From NCBI GenBank assembly GCA_030016455.1, contig JASEJH010000062.1, positions 1-7,996 of the forward strand: DNA of 7,996 nt. Reading direction: 5' to 3'. The DNA is from Thermoanaerobacteraceae bacterium. GTDB lineage: Bacteria > Bacillota > Desulfotomaculia > Desulfotomaculales > Ammonificaceae. A program made the translations under genes and the position numbers. A model generated the notes under the pieces. That model was not told where the DNA came from, searched no databases, and saw only the letters and a list, made by a program, of their open reading frames with translations. Each line of letters opens with the position of its first letter. The stretch's first letter is position 1. Of this stretch, positions 1 through 5,757 are shown one piece after another.

Positions 1-2
1 TC

Positions 3-404
3 ACTTCCCGGAGCAAACCCGTTAGCATGGAAGAGCGGATTAAGCGGATTAACGCCTACATAGGCGGATGGATAGGGTACTTTGCCCTGGCTGAAACACC
101 CAGCGTCTTCGAGAGTATCGAGGGCTGGATGAGACGCCGCCTGCGGATGTGCCTCTGGAAGCAATGGAAGCGAGTCCGCACCCGCTACCGCGAACTGCGC
201 GCCTTAGGCTTACCAGAATGGGTTGTACATGAGTTCGCCAACTCCCGTAAGGGACCATGGCGGATGGCCCACGGGCCGATGAATAGAGCCCTGGGCAATA
301 CTCACTGGGAAGCCCAGGGCCTGGTGAGTTTGACCGCACGCTACCGTAGCATTCGTCAAGCTTGGCGAACCGCCCGGTGCGGACCCGCATGCCGGGTGGT
401 GTGA
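3..404 (+). CDS. ltrA: Group II intron reverse transcriptase/maturase, C-terminal fragment
   Basis: The reading frame is open from the first full codon at position 3, so the gene enters from the left and the ATG at 27 is internal. The visible 133 residues cover the maturase (X) domain and the C-terminal tail. The signature of this region, an arginine-rich helix followed by GWIGYFALAETP, is seen about 20 residues in, and RALGNTHWEAQGLVSL follows near the end. The reverse transcriptase domain would lie upstream. No HNH endonuclease motif follows, as in endonuclease-less bacterial lineages. The protein would bind its intron RNA to help splicing and drive reverse splicing into DNA. The last dozen codons and the TGA (402-404) overlap domain V of the intron RNA, so this stretch is both coding and ribozyme. 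Confidence 0.87.
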   Translation, partial: TSRSKPVSMEERIKRINAYIGGWIGYFALAETPSVFESIEGWMRRRLRMCLWKQWKRVRTRYRELRALGLPEWVVHEFANSRKGPWRMAHGPMNRALGNTHWEAQGLVSLTARYRSIRQAWRTARCGPACRVV

Positions 405-439
405 GAGGACGGGGGCTAACCGCCCCCTCCTACTCGATT
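367..439 (+). ncRNA. Group II intron domains V and VI
   Basis: Domain V folds as a hairpin. Bases 369-377 (ACCGCCCGG) pair with 392-400 (CCGGGTGGT), with one G.U wobble at 372/397. A short bulge on the 3' side (about 389-391) separates this from a small distal stem of 379-381 with 386-388. The C371-G372-C373 triplet with its central wobble occupies the place of the catalytic AGC/CGC triad. Domain VI is the stem of 407-416 with 422-430. It leaves A432 unpaired 7-8 nt before the intron end, where the branch-point adenosine is expected. The pairings were read by eye; the assignment rests on the known architecture of these domains. Confidence 0.75.
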
Positions 440-538
440 GGGGCTCCGTTTCACTTTATTTCCCGGAAGGAAACCGGCGCGCGGCCGCGAACCATAAAGG
501 GAGCACCCTTTTATTCTGACCGGGAAAGAAAGTGGAAG

Positions 539-1369
539 ATGAAAATCATGCCTTTCCTGGAGCTTTCACCCCGCCTGATCCTGGACTTCGTTGACGTGGT
601 GCTGGTGGGAATCGTGGCCTACGCGGTCTGGCGGTTGATTCGCGGCACCCGGGCGGTGCAGCTTTTGAAAGGCTTGCTCGTCCTGGCGGTGCTGACGGTG
701 GTCGCATACAAGCTGCAGCTTCACCTTTTAAAGTGGACGCTGGAGAAGGTTTGGACGATGGCCTTTGTGGCGGTTCCGATCATCTTTCAGCCCGAAATCA
801 GACGGGTGCTCGAAAAACTGGGACAGGGAGCGCCTTTTCTGCGGGTGGTTTCCGCGGACACCAGGCGGCGGTTGGTGCAGGAAGTTGCGGCTGCTGCGGC
901 GGGACTTTCGCGTACGCGCACCGGGGCGCTGATCGCGTTTGAACGGCGGACGGGACTCAGAGAGTATATGGAAATCGGCGTAATGCTGGACGCGCTGGTT
1001 TCCCGCGAGCTGCTGCTTTCAATTTTCGAGCCGCATACCGCTCTTCACGACGGGGCGGTACTCATCGCCGGTGACCGGATCGTAGCGGCTGCGTGCTTCC
1101 TCCCGCTGGCCGCCCAGCATACCGTACCGCCGGACCTGGGTGCCCGGCACCGGGCGGCGGTGGGTTTGAGCGAGCAGACCGACGCGCTGGTGGTGGTGGT
1201 TTCCGAGGAAACGGGCCGGATTAGCCTGGCCGAAAACGGCCGCCTCACGCGCCTTCCGGACGCGTCGGAACTGGAGGTGGTCTTGAAAAGGCACCTGTTT
1301 CCGGAGGGGCTTGGAAAGCTGCGTTTCGGCAGGAATCACCGGAACAAGCCGTTTGAAACAGGGTTGTAG
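539..1369 (+). CDS. cdaA: Diadenylate cyclase CdaA (DacA/YbbP family)
   Basis: Membrane-bound enzyme that condenses two ATP to cyclic di-AMP, a second messenger for potassium and osmolyte balance and for cell-wall homeostasis in Firmicutes. The 276-residue protein is close in length to B. subtilis CdaA. Three hydrophobic segments lie at about residues 15-33, 42-58 and 68-84, with the family motif RGTRAVQLLKG between the first two. The cytoplasmic cyclase domain carries both catalytic signatures: DGA at 171-173 (in LHDGAVLI) and RHR at 203-205 (in GARHRAAVG). The start is uncertain. The ATG at 539 is used here, but the ATG at 548 has GGAAG nine bases upstream and is a good alternative. The frame is open further upstream into the intron, but that part is not cdaA-like. 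The usual partners cdaR (ybbR) and glmM do not follow; a convergent gene does. Confidence 0.95.
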   Translation: MKIMPFLELSPRLILDFVDVVLVGIVAYAVWRLIRGTRAVQLLKGLLVLAVLTVVAYKLQLHLLKWTLEKVWTMAFVAVPIIFQPEIRRVLEKLGQGAPFLRVVSADTRRRLVQEVAAAAAGLSRTRTGALIAFERRTGLREYMEIGVMLDALVSRELLLSIFEPHTALHDGAVLIAGDRIVAAACFLPLAAQHTVPPDLGARHRAAVGLSEQTDALVVVVSEETGRISLAENGRLTRLPDASELEVVLKRHLFPEGLGKLRFGRNHRNKPFETGL

Positions 1370-1373
1370 CAGA

Positions 1374-1389
1374 GACGGCGAAGACCGTC
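1374..1389. terminator. Possible bidirectional hairpin between cdaA and yqhV
   Basis: GACGG (1374-1378) can pair with CCGTC (1385-1389) around a 6-base loop, in the short gap between the two converging stop codons; the right arm overlaps the yqhV stop. Position suits a shared terminator, but no T-run follows on either strand, so this is weak. Confidence 0.25.
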
Positions 1390-1666
1390 ACCGCAGCTGT
1401 TTCAGGCCGTAAAAAATCAGGGTCACTCCCCCGAGGATGGCAAGGAAACCTGCGGGCAAAAGCCGTCCGGCCAGGCCGCAGAGCCCCAGCAGGGTAACCG
1501 TGCAGAGGATTACCGGACCGATAACGCTGAGGACCGCGTTGATTTTCAGGGCGGTTTCGGCCCTCCCGTAGTAGAGCATCAGGACGGCGGCGGTAAACTC
1601 AACCGTGGAGGAAAAGAAGCGTACCCCCGCCATTCCCCAGACCACGGGGTCGTAAACCGTGAACAA
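1388..1666 (-). CDS. yqhV: YqhV-like small membrane protein (DUF2619)
   Basis: A 92-residue hydrophobic protein resembling B. subtilis YqhV (about 93 residues), whose function is not established. It opens with FTVYDPVVWGMAGVR, matching the conserved N-terminus of the family. Predicted membrane segments lie near residues 8-32, 42-64 and 70-88, with the conserved ALKINAVLSVIGP stretch entering the second. The frame stays open upstream to 1834, but the start is set at a TTG (1666-1664). A strong Shine-Dalgarno sequence GGGAGG (1680-1675) stands 8 bases before it, and similarity begins exactly there. The upstream extension runs into the palindromic repeat and is not coding. In Bacillus the gene neighbours the spoIIIA sporulation cluster; none is visible here. 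Its stop lies 18 bp from that of cdaA, and the two genes converge. Confidence 0.8.
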   Translation of the reverse strand: MFTVYDPVVWGMAGVRFFSSTVEFTAAVLMLYYGRAETALKINAVLSVIGPVILCTVTLLGLCGLAGRLLPAGFLAILGGVTLIFYGLKQLR

Positions 1667-1762
1667 ACTTATTACCTCCCGATCAGAAGTCGGACCCCAG
1701 GAGACTGCTGCAAAACTTCGCCTGGACAATGCCTGGCCGGTCGGGTCCGGGTGCTCACGTAC

Positions 1763-1876
1763 CATTTTAGAGGTTAGAGGCCAGAAGTTAGAGGTCAGAT
1801 CTTTTGTAGGAATTCGCAAAGCGAATTCCCTCAATAAACTCCAACATCCAACCTCCGGTCTCCAACTTCCAAAATG
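1763..1876. repeat. 114-bp imperfect palindrome with 14-nt internal subrepeats (MITE-like)
   Basis: The 1667-2127 stretch has no gene; this is its main content. The core is a perfect 9-bp inverted repeat, GGAATTCGC (1809-1817) and GCGAATTCC (1821-1829), with an AAA loop. Outside it are two long arms, 1763-1799 and 1840-1876. The 30-base blocks 1770-1799 and 1840-1869 match as inverted repeats at 21 of 30 positions, and most differences are transitions. The match continues outward through CATTTT (1763-1768) and AAAATG (1871-1876). Each arm is built of two 14-base units: GAGGTTAGAGGCCA and GAAGTTAGAGGTCA at left; the complements of GAAGTTGGAGACCG and GAGGTTGGATGTTG at right. It encodes no protein. 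A non-autonomous mobile or REP-like element is the likely explanation. No clear target-site duplication was found. Confidence 0.7.
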
Positions 1877-2029
1877 CCATGCTTGTTTTTCGCGGTCTCT
1901 ACCTTTCTGCCAAAGCTTACCGTCTATGATCTATGAATAGACAGAGCCTGCTTTCGAGAAATTAGAGTTTTGCACATAGATCCCAAACCCCGGAAGAATC
2001 TTTCGGCGGCACCTTAGGGTTTACACCTT

Positions 2030-2045
2030 TCTTGAATCCTCAAGA
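2030..2045. other. Small inverted repeat upstream of the MFS gene
   Basis: TCTTGA (2030-2035) and TCAAGA (2040-2045) form a perfect 6-bp inverted repeat around ATCC, about 80 bp before the MFS start. It could be an operator half-site pair or chance. Otherwise 1877-2127 shows only weak short hairpins, such as GTCTAT/ATAGAC at 1922-1942, and no convincing promoter. Confidence 0.2.
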
Positions 2046-2127
2046 GCCAAACGTCAGGCGAGAATCTGCTTCAAAGTTATGATCGGCTTCTCACGCATAT
2101 GCTCCTCACAACGCGAAAAAATAGAAG

Positions 2128-3354
2128 ATGATGAAAAAGACCTGCCTCTGGGCTTTGGCCGGGGTGCCGCTGGTCATGGTGCTGGGAAACTCCATGCTGA
2201 TCCCGGTGCTGCCGGCGATGAAGAAGGCTTTCGGCATCTCTGCTTTTCAGACGGGACTGGTGATCACCCTTTTTTCCGTGCCCGCAGGTTTCAGCATTCT
2301 GTTTACCGGGTTTTTGGCCGACCGTTTCGGCCGCCGGACTGTACTTTTGCCCGCCCTGGGGCTTTATGCTCTCGGCGGACTGGCCGCCGGCTTGAGCTGG
2401 CTGCTTCTGAAGGAGCAGGGCTTCCCTTACCTTTTGCTCAGCCGGGTTTTTCAGGGAATTGGCGCCGCGGGGACCGCACCGGTGGCGATGGCGCTGGTGG
2501 GCGACCTTTTTGGCGGGGGCGGGCGCAGCCGTGCTCTCGGTGTTTTGGAAGCCTCAAACGGGACCGGGAAGATCCTCAGCCCCGTCCTTGGTGCCGCCGT
2601 CGGTATCGCCGGCTGGTTTTACCCCTTCTTCGTCTTTCCGCTTCTTGTACTTCCCGTACTGCTGGCGGTGCTGTTTTTAGTTTCCGAACCGGCGGCGCAA
2701 CGGCAACCGCCGAGCCTGCGGGGCTACTTGCTTGTCCTTGCGGCCCTTGTGAACCGGAAGGGGTTGAGCCTCACCGGTGCTTTCTTCGCCGGAATGACCG
2801 TCCTTTTAATCCTCTTCGGGCTTCTTTTCTTCCTCTCCGAACACATCGAAACCTCCCTGGGGGTTGACGGCGTGCCCAAGGGATTCCTGCTTGCGGTGCC
2901 GGTCGCCTTCATGTCCGCCGCTTCCTACGTTACCGGGAGGGTGATCAAGAAGCGCCTCAACCTGATGCCGGCCGTGGTGACCGCCGGTCTCTTGTTGCTG
3001 GCCGGCGCTTTGGCTTCCTTCATCTTCGTTTGCGGCACCGTTCTGTTTTTTGCCGGGACCAGCCTTGCCGGCATCGGGGCCGGCGTGGCCTTGCCCTGTT
3101 TAAACACGCTTGTGACCTCGTGCATCGGCCCGGATGCCCGGGGCATCGTTACCGCCTTTTACGGCGGGGTGCGTTTTTTGGGCGTAGCCATAGGGCCGCC
3201 CTTTTTTGCTCTCCTGCTTTCCCTTTCAGTGCAAACCACTTTTACGGTGGCGGCTGCCCTTGCGGGCCTGACCGCGCTCTTGACCCTGCTTTTCATCCGC
3301 GGCGGCGTGATCACCAGCCCGGTCGAAGTAAAAAGCAGAAAACAAAAGTCGTAA
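2128..3354 (+). CDS. Major facilitator superfamily transporter, probable drug/metabolite exporter
   Basis: A 408-residue inner-membrane protein with the hydrophobic pattern of 12 helices in two halves. MFS motif A, GFLADRFGRRT, lies at residues 61-71 between helices 2 and 3. SRVFQGIGAAG (105-115) matches the helix-4 motif with its conserved arginine. The stretch around GKILSPVLGAAVG (147-159) recalls the antiporter motif of helix 5. The C-terminal half shows GVALPCLNTLVTS and the charged turn before YGGVRFLGVAIGPP. These point to a proton-coupled exporter of the YfmO/YitG/YmfD-like drug:H+ antiporter type; the substrate cannot be told. Two adjacent ATGs (2128, 2131) are possible starts, both with only a weak GAAG nearby. 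No good promoter was found upstream. comA follows 91 bp later on the same strand, but a shared function is speculative. Confidence 0.85.
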   Translation: MMKKTCLWALAGVPLVMVLGNSMLIPVLPAMKKAFGISAFQTGLVITLFSVPAGFSILFTGFLADRFGRRTVLLPALGLYALGGLAAGLSWLLLKEQGFPYLLLSRVFQGIGAAGTAPVAMALVGDLFGGGGRSRALGVLEASNGTGKILSPVLGAAVGIAGWFYPFFVFPLLVLPVLLAVLFLVSEPAAQRQPPSLRGYLLVLAALVNRKGLSLTGAFFAGMTVLLILFGLLFFLSEHIETSLGVDGVPKGFLLAVPVAFMSAASYVTGRVIKKRLNLMPAVVTAGLLLLAGALASFIFVCGTVLFFAGTSLAGIGAGVALPCLNTLVTSCIGPDARGIVTAFYGGVRFLGVAIGPPFFALLLSLSVQTTFTVAAALAGLTALLTLLFIRGGVITSPVEVKSRKQKS

Positions 3355-3445
3355 GGACGCGGACGACACACCCTGGCTCTGTCCGGTGCATAAATTGGAC
3401 GCGGGAGCTGTCTTTGGCAGTGGAGCTGGGAGGAGTTGGGATAAA

Positions 3446-4267
3446 ATGGATATCTGGCAGGATATTGTCGGCCCTCCGCCGGGCAACCGGAGCCTGGGCC
3501 GTCCTCGAAAAACGGGTATCACCATGGTTTTGGATAAAGGGCTGGGTCTCTTGGAGGTGCGGGATCTCCTTGATCTGGCCGGCCCGTACATCGATTTCCT
3601 GAAGCTCGGGTTCGGCACCGTAATCCTTTACAACCCCGCTATGCTTGCCGCCAAGGTAGAACTCGTGCGCTCTTACCAGGTGCAGATTTATCCGGGGGGA
3701 ACTTTTCTGGAAATAGCAATCGCGCGCGGCAAACTGCCGTTGTGTCTGAGGCAGCTGCGGGAAGTCGGCTTTACCGCGGTAGAGGTTTCCGAAGGCAGCC
3801 TGTCCCTGGATCGGGAAACGAAGGATTACGCGATCAAACTGGCCCTGGACGCCGGGTTTACGGTACTCGCCGAGGTGGGGAAGAAAAACCCCTTCGCCTG
3901 CCTCAACCCGTTGGAAATGGCGCGCCAGGCCGTTGCCGACCGGGGCGCCGGCGCCCAGTGGGTAATCGTCGAGGGGCGGGAAGACGGGTGCCAGACCGGG
4001 CTTTACGACGCCCAGGGACGGGTCAAGGAAGGATTTTACCAGGCCTTTCTCGCGGCCGTTAAGGATCCGGATGCGATCATCTGGGAGACGCCGCGGAAGA
4101 TGCAGCAGGTGGAGTTTATCGGGCGCTTCGGCCCCGACGCAAATCTGGGCAATATCCCGCCCGGCGACGTGCTTGCCCTGGAAGCGATGCGCCGGGGGTT
4201 GCGGGGCGACACCCTGGAGATGATTTTCCCGGAAGCGGGGTCCAAGACCAGCTGCACCTCCGGTTAA
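3446..4267 (+). CDS. comA: Phosphosulfolactate synthase (ComA family)
   Basis: Adds sulfite to phosphoenolpyruvate to give (2R)-phospho-3-sulfolactate. This is the first step of coenzyme M synthesis in methanogens; B. subtilis YitD has the same type of activity. The 273-residue protein is a single TIM-barrel domain. Family motifs occur in order: FLKLGFGT (51-58), YPGGTFLE (82-89), EVSEGS (113-118), AEVGKK (142-147), VEGREDG (175-181), WETP (213-216) and GPDANLGNI (229-237). The ATG at 3446 is chosen because GGGAGGAG (3428-3435) lies 10 bases before it and homology begins soon after; an upstream in-frame ATG at 3386 lacks such support. No comB, comC or other coenzyme M genes are visible, so free sulfolactate (known in Bacillus spores) is a plausible product. 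Its stop overlaps the stop of the convergent rluD by four bases. Confidence 0.9.
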   Translation: MDIWQDIVGPPPGNRSLGRPRKTGITMVLDKGLGLLEVRDLLDLAGPYIDFLKLGFGTVILYNPAMLAAKVELVRSYQVQIYPGGTFLEIAIARGKLPLCLRQLREVGFTAVEVSEGSLSLDRETKDYAIKLALDAGFTVLAEVGKKNPFACLNPLEMARQAVADRGAGAQWVIVEGREDGCQTGLYDAQGRVKEGFYQAFLAAVKDPDAIIWETPRKMQQVEFIGRFGPDANLGNIPPGDVLALEAMRRGLRGDTLEMIFPEAGSKTSCTSG

Positions 4268-5211
4268 GTTACGTCTTTGGCGGGGTTTGCTCCACCGCCT
4301 TTCAGGCGCAGTTTGGCCAGTACGGCCTCGAGCTCCGGCGGGAGCGGAGCCTCAAAACTGAGGAACTCACCCGATGCAGGGTGGGTGAAACCAAGGACCC
4401 CGGCGTGCAGGAACTGCCCGTCCAGCCCCAGGCGCGGCCTTCCCCGCCCGTACTTTGGGTCGCCGACCACCGGGTAACCGATATGGGCGAGATGCACGCG
4501 GATCTGGTGGGTGCGCCCGGTGTCGAGGCGCAGCCGCAGCAGCGTGTAGTCGGGAAAACGTTCGGCTACGGTGTAATGCGTTACCGCGGGACGGCCCCGC
4601 GGGGTGACGGCCATCTTCTGGCGGTCCCGCGGGTGTCGCCCGACCGGCGCTGCAACCGTGCCGGCTTCGTCCTTCACCCGGCCGTGGACCAGGGCGAGGT
4701 ATTCGCGCCGCACCTGCCGCGCTTTTAATTGTGCAGCCAGAGCGAGGTGCGCAGCGTCGTTCTTGGCTACCATCAGGAGCCCGGAGGTGTCCTTGTCCAG
4801 GCGGTGGACGATCCCCGGGCGCAAAACCCCGTTGATCCCCGAAAGATCGCCGCAGTGGTACAGCAGCGCGTTGACCAGGGTTCCCCGGTGGTGGCCCGCT
4901 CCGGGGTGGACGACCATTCCGCGGGGTTTGTTGACCACGAGCAGGTCACGGTCCTCGTAAACGACATCCAGGGGGATCGGTTCCGGCTCGATCTGCGGGA
5001 CCTCGGCCGGCGGCAGGTTGACCCGGATTTCGTCTCCCGCCCGGGTGCGGTAGCTGGGCCGGGTGCCGCAGTTGTTCACCAGGACTTGCTTCTCGTTGAT
5101 CAGCCGTTGCAGTCTGGAGCGGCTGATAAACGGGAGTTCCCGCGCCAGATAAAGATCCAGCCGGCTTCCGGCGTCCTCTTCCTCCACCACCAACCGTTCC
5201 AGTAGTGTCAA
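4264..5211 (-). CDS. rluD: RluA-family 23S rRNA pseudouridine synthase (RluD/YlyB type)
   Basis: Converts specific uridines of 23S rRNA to pseudouridine. The 315-residue protein has an N-terminal S4 RNA-binding domain (about residues 15-62) and then the RluA-type catalytic domain. The catalytic aspartate is D139 in GIVHRLDKDTSGLL. Other family signatures are VNKPRGMVVHPG (93-104), RREYLALVHG and RLDTGRTHQIRVHLAHIG. The start is a TTG (5211-5209) whose last two bases lie within the TGA stop of lspA, giving a TTGA overlap. AAGGAG lies 8 bases upstream, inside the lspA end, which points to translational coupling. B. subtilis has the same order, lspA-ylyB, followed by pyrR; here pyrR is absent and comA converges instead. 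RluD or YlyB is the best match, but the exact target uridines cannot be read from sequence. Confidence 0.93.
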   Translation of the reverse strand: MTLLERLVVEEEDAGSRLDLYLARELPFISRSRLQRLINEKQVLVNNCGTRPSYRTRAGDEIRVNLPPAEVPQIEPEPIPLDVVYEDRDLLVVNKPRGMVVHPGAGHHRGTLVNALLYHCGDLSGINGVLRPGIVHRLDKDTSGLLMVAKNDAAHLALAAQLKARQVRREYLALVHGRVKDEAGTVAAPVGRHPRDRQKMAVTPRGRPAVTHYTVAERFPDYTLLRLRLDTGRTHQIRVHLAHIGYPVVGDPKYGRGRPRLGLDGQFLHAGVLGFTHPASGEFLSFEAPLPPELEAVLAKLRLKGGGANPAKDVT

Positions 5212-5642
5212 GGCTGCCGCTCCTTCAGCATCCCCAGGACGATAACCGCTGCTCCGCAGACGATAGCCGCATCAGCCAGGTTGAAAACCGGCCAGAAGCC
5301 CAGGTCGATAAAATCCACCACCGCGCCGGTCCGCAACCGGTCGCAGAGGTTGCCCAGGGTTCCGCCAAGCATAAGTCCGGCTCCGAGGCGCCAGCAGGCC
5401 GAGGCCGCTTTCAGCTTCCGGTACCCGGCCAGGACGATGATTCCCAGCGCCAGGCCGGCCAGCACTAAAAACGGCCTCTGGTGGGCAAAAAAACCGAAGG
5501 CTGCCCCCGGGTTGTCCACGTAGCGGAAGGTTAACAGACCCGGCAGGACTGTCACGGGGTGGGATAAGAACTTGAGCACCAGCAGTTTAGAGGCCTGGTC
5601 CGCCACGAGGGACAGCGAAGCCGAAAGCCAAAAGCGCCGCAA
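5208..5642 (-). CDS. lspA: Lipoprotein signal peptidase (signal peptidase II)
   Basis: Membrane aspartyl protease that cuts the signal peptide from prolipoproteins after the lipobox cysteine has been acylated. The 144-residue protein is slightly shorter than typical family members and has the expected four hydrophobic segments. Conserved residues are all present: D15 and K19 in the first segment (ADQASK), N44 and F49 in DNPGAAFG, then GNLCDR (97-102), and the catalytic pair D110 (in VVDFID) and D124 (in FNLADAAI). The start is a TTG (5642-5640). GGAGG lies 11 bases upstream, and no better in-frame start exists before it. It is the first gene of an operon with rluD and is preceded by its own promoter. 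Confidence 0.95.
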   Translation of the reverse strand: MRRFWLSASLSLVADQASKLLVLKFLSHPVTVLPGLLTFRYVDNPGAAFGFFAHQRPFLVLAGLALGIIVLAGYRKLKAASACWRLGAGLMLGGTLGNLCDRLRTGAVVDFIDLGFWPVFNLADAAIVCGAAVIVLGMLKERQP

Positions 5643-5695
5643 AAATAGGTTTGCCTCCGTTTCTTCCTGTGTTTTGTGCCTGGATTTCCTTCCGA

Positions 5696-5724
5696 ATTAT
5701 ACCCCATAACCTGTCGGAGGGCAA
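5696..5724 (-). promoter_or_regulatory. Sigma-A-type promoter of lspA-rluD
   Basis: Read on the minus strand, a -35 box TTGCCC (5724-5719) is separated by 17 bases from a perfect -10 box TATAAT (5701-5696). Transcription would begin near 5689, giving a leader of about 45 bases before the lspA TTG. It lies just downstream of ykvI, so lspA-rluD can be transcribed independently. Confidence 0.7.
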
Positions 5725-5731
5725 ACCTTCA

Positions 5732-5757
5732 GGGGGAAAAAGAGAAGATCAAATCTT
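5732..5757 (-). terminator. Weak terminator-like hairpin after ykvI
   Basis: On the minus strand AAGAT (5757-5753) and ATCTT (5749-5745) pair around a TTG loop, followed by CTCTTTTT. The stem is only 5 bp and AT-rich, and it overlaps the ykvI stop codon. The T-run and position fit a terminator; the stem is poor. Confidence 0.3.

Larger units (their letters stand above)
1..439 (+). mobile_element. Group II intron, 3' part (maturase C-terminus plus RNA domains V-VI)
   Basis: The left edge of the window lies inside a group II intron, a self-splicing retroelement. The visible part has the end of the intron-encoded reverse transcriptase/maturase, followed at once by hairpins that match domains V and VI. 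The 3' end is placed at 438 or 439, after the UACUCGAUU tail. The short domain V and its CGC-like triad recall group IIC introns, which usually insert beside transcription terminators; this class assignment is inference. The 5' end, domains I-III and most of the ORF lie outside the window, so intactness cannot be judged. The element has the same orientation as cdaA and ends about 100 bp before it. Confidence 0.85.

Noticed and set aside
496..512. AAAGGG-AGCA-CCCTTT hairpin before cdaA as a terminator or attenuator
   Set aside because: The stem is only 6 bp and the tail (TATTCTG) is not a T-run; it is too weak to call.
362..538. Upstream extension of the cdaA reading frame into the intron (ATG at 362)
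   Set aside because: It translates intron domains V-VI and the intergenic leader, does not look like CdaA, and better-placed starts exist at 539 and 548.
1667..1834. N-terminal extension of the yqhV-like gene
   Set aside because: It runs through the palindromic repeat; the strong Shine-Dalgarno sequence and family similarity place the start at 1666.
2079..2867. 262-residue plus-strand ORF overlapping the MFS gene in another frame
   Set aside because: The product is Arg/Gly/Pro-rich and without motifs, while the MFS frame has transporter helices and motif A.
3414..3446. TTGGCA ... ATAAAA as a comA promoter
   Set aside because: The spacing is about 21 bases and the -10 candidate overlaps the start codon.
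4381..5205. Plus-strand ORFs opposite rluD (158 aa and 115 aa)
   Set aside because: They are shadows of the well-conserved rluD gene: GC-rich coding DNA leaves antisense frames open, and the products show no family motifs.
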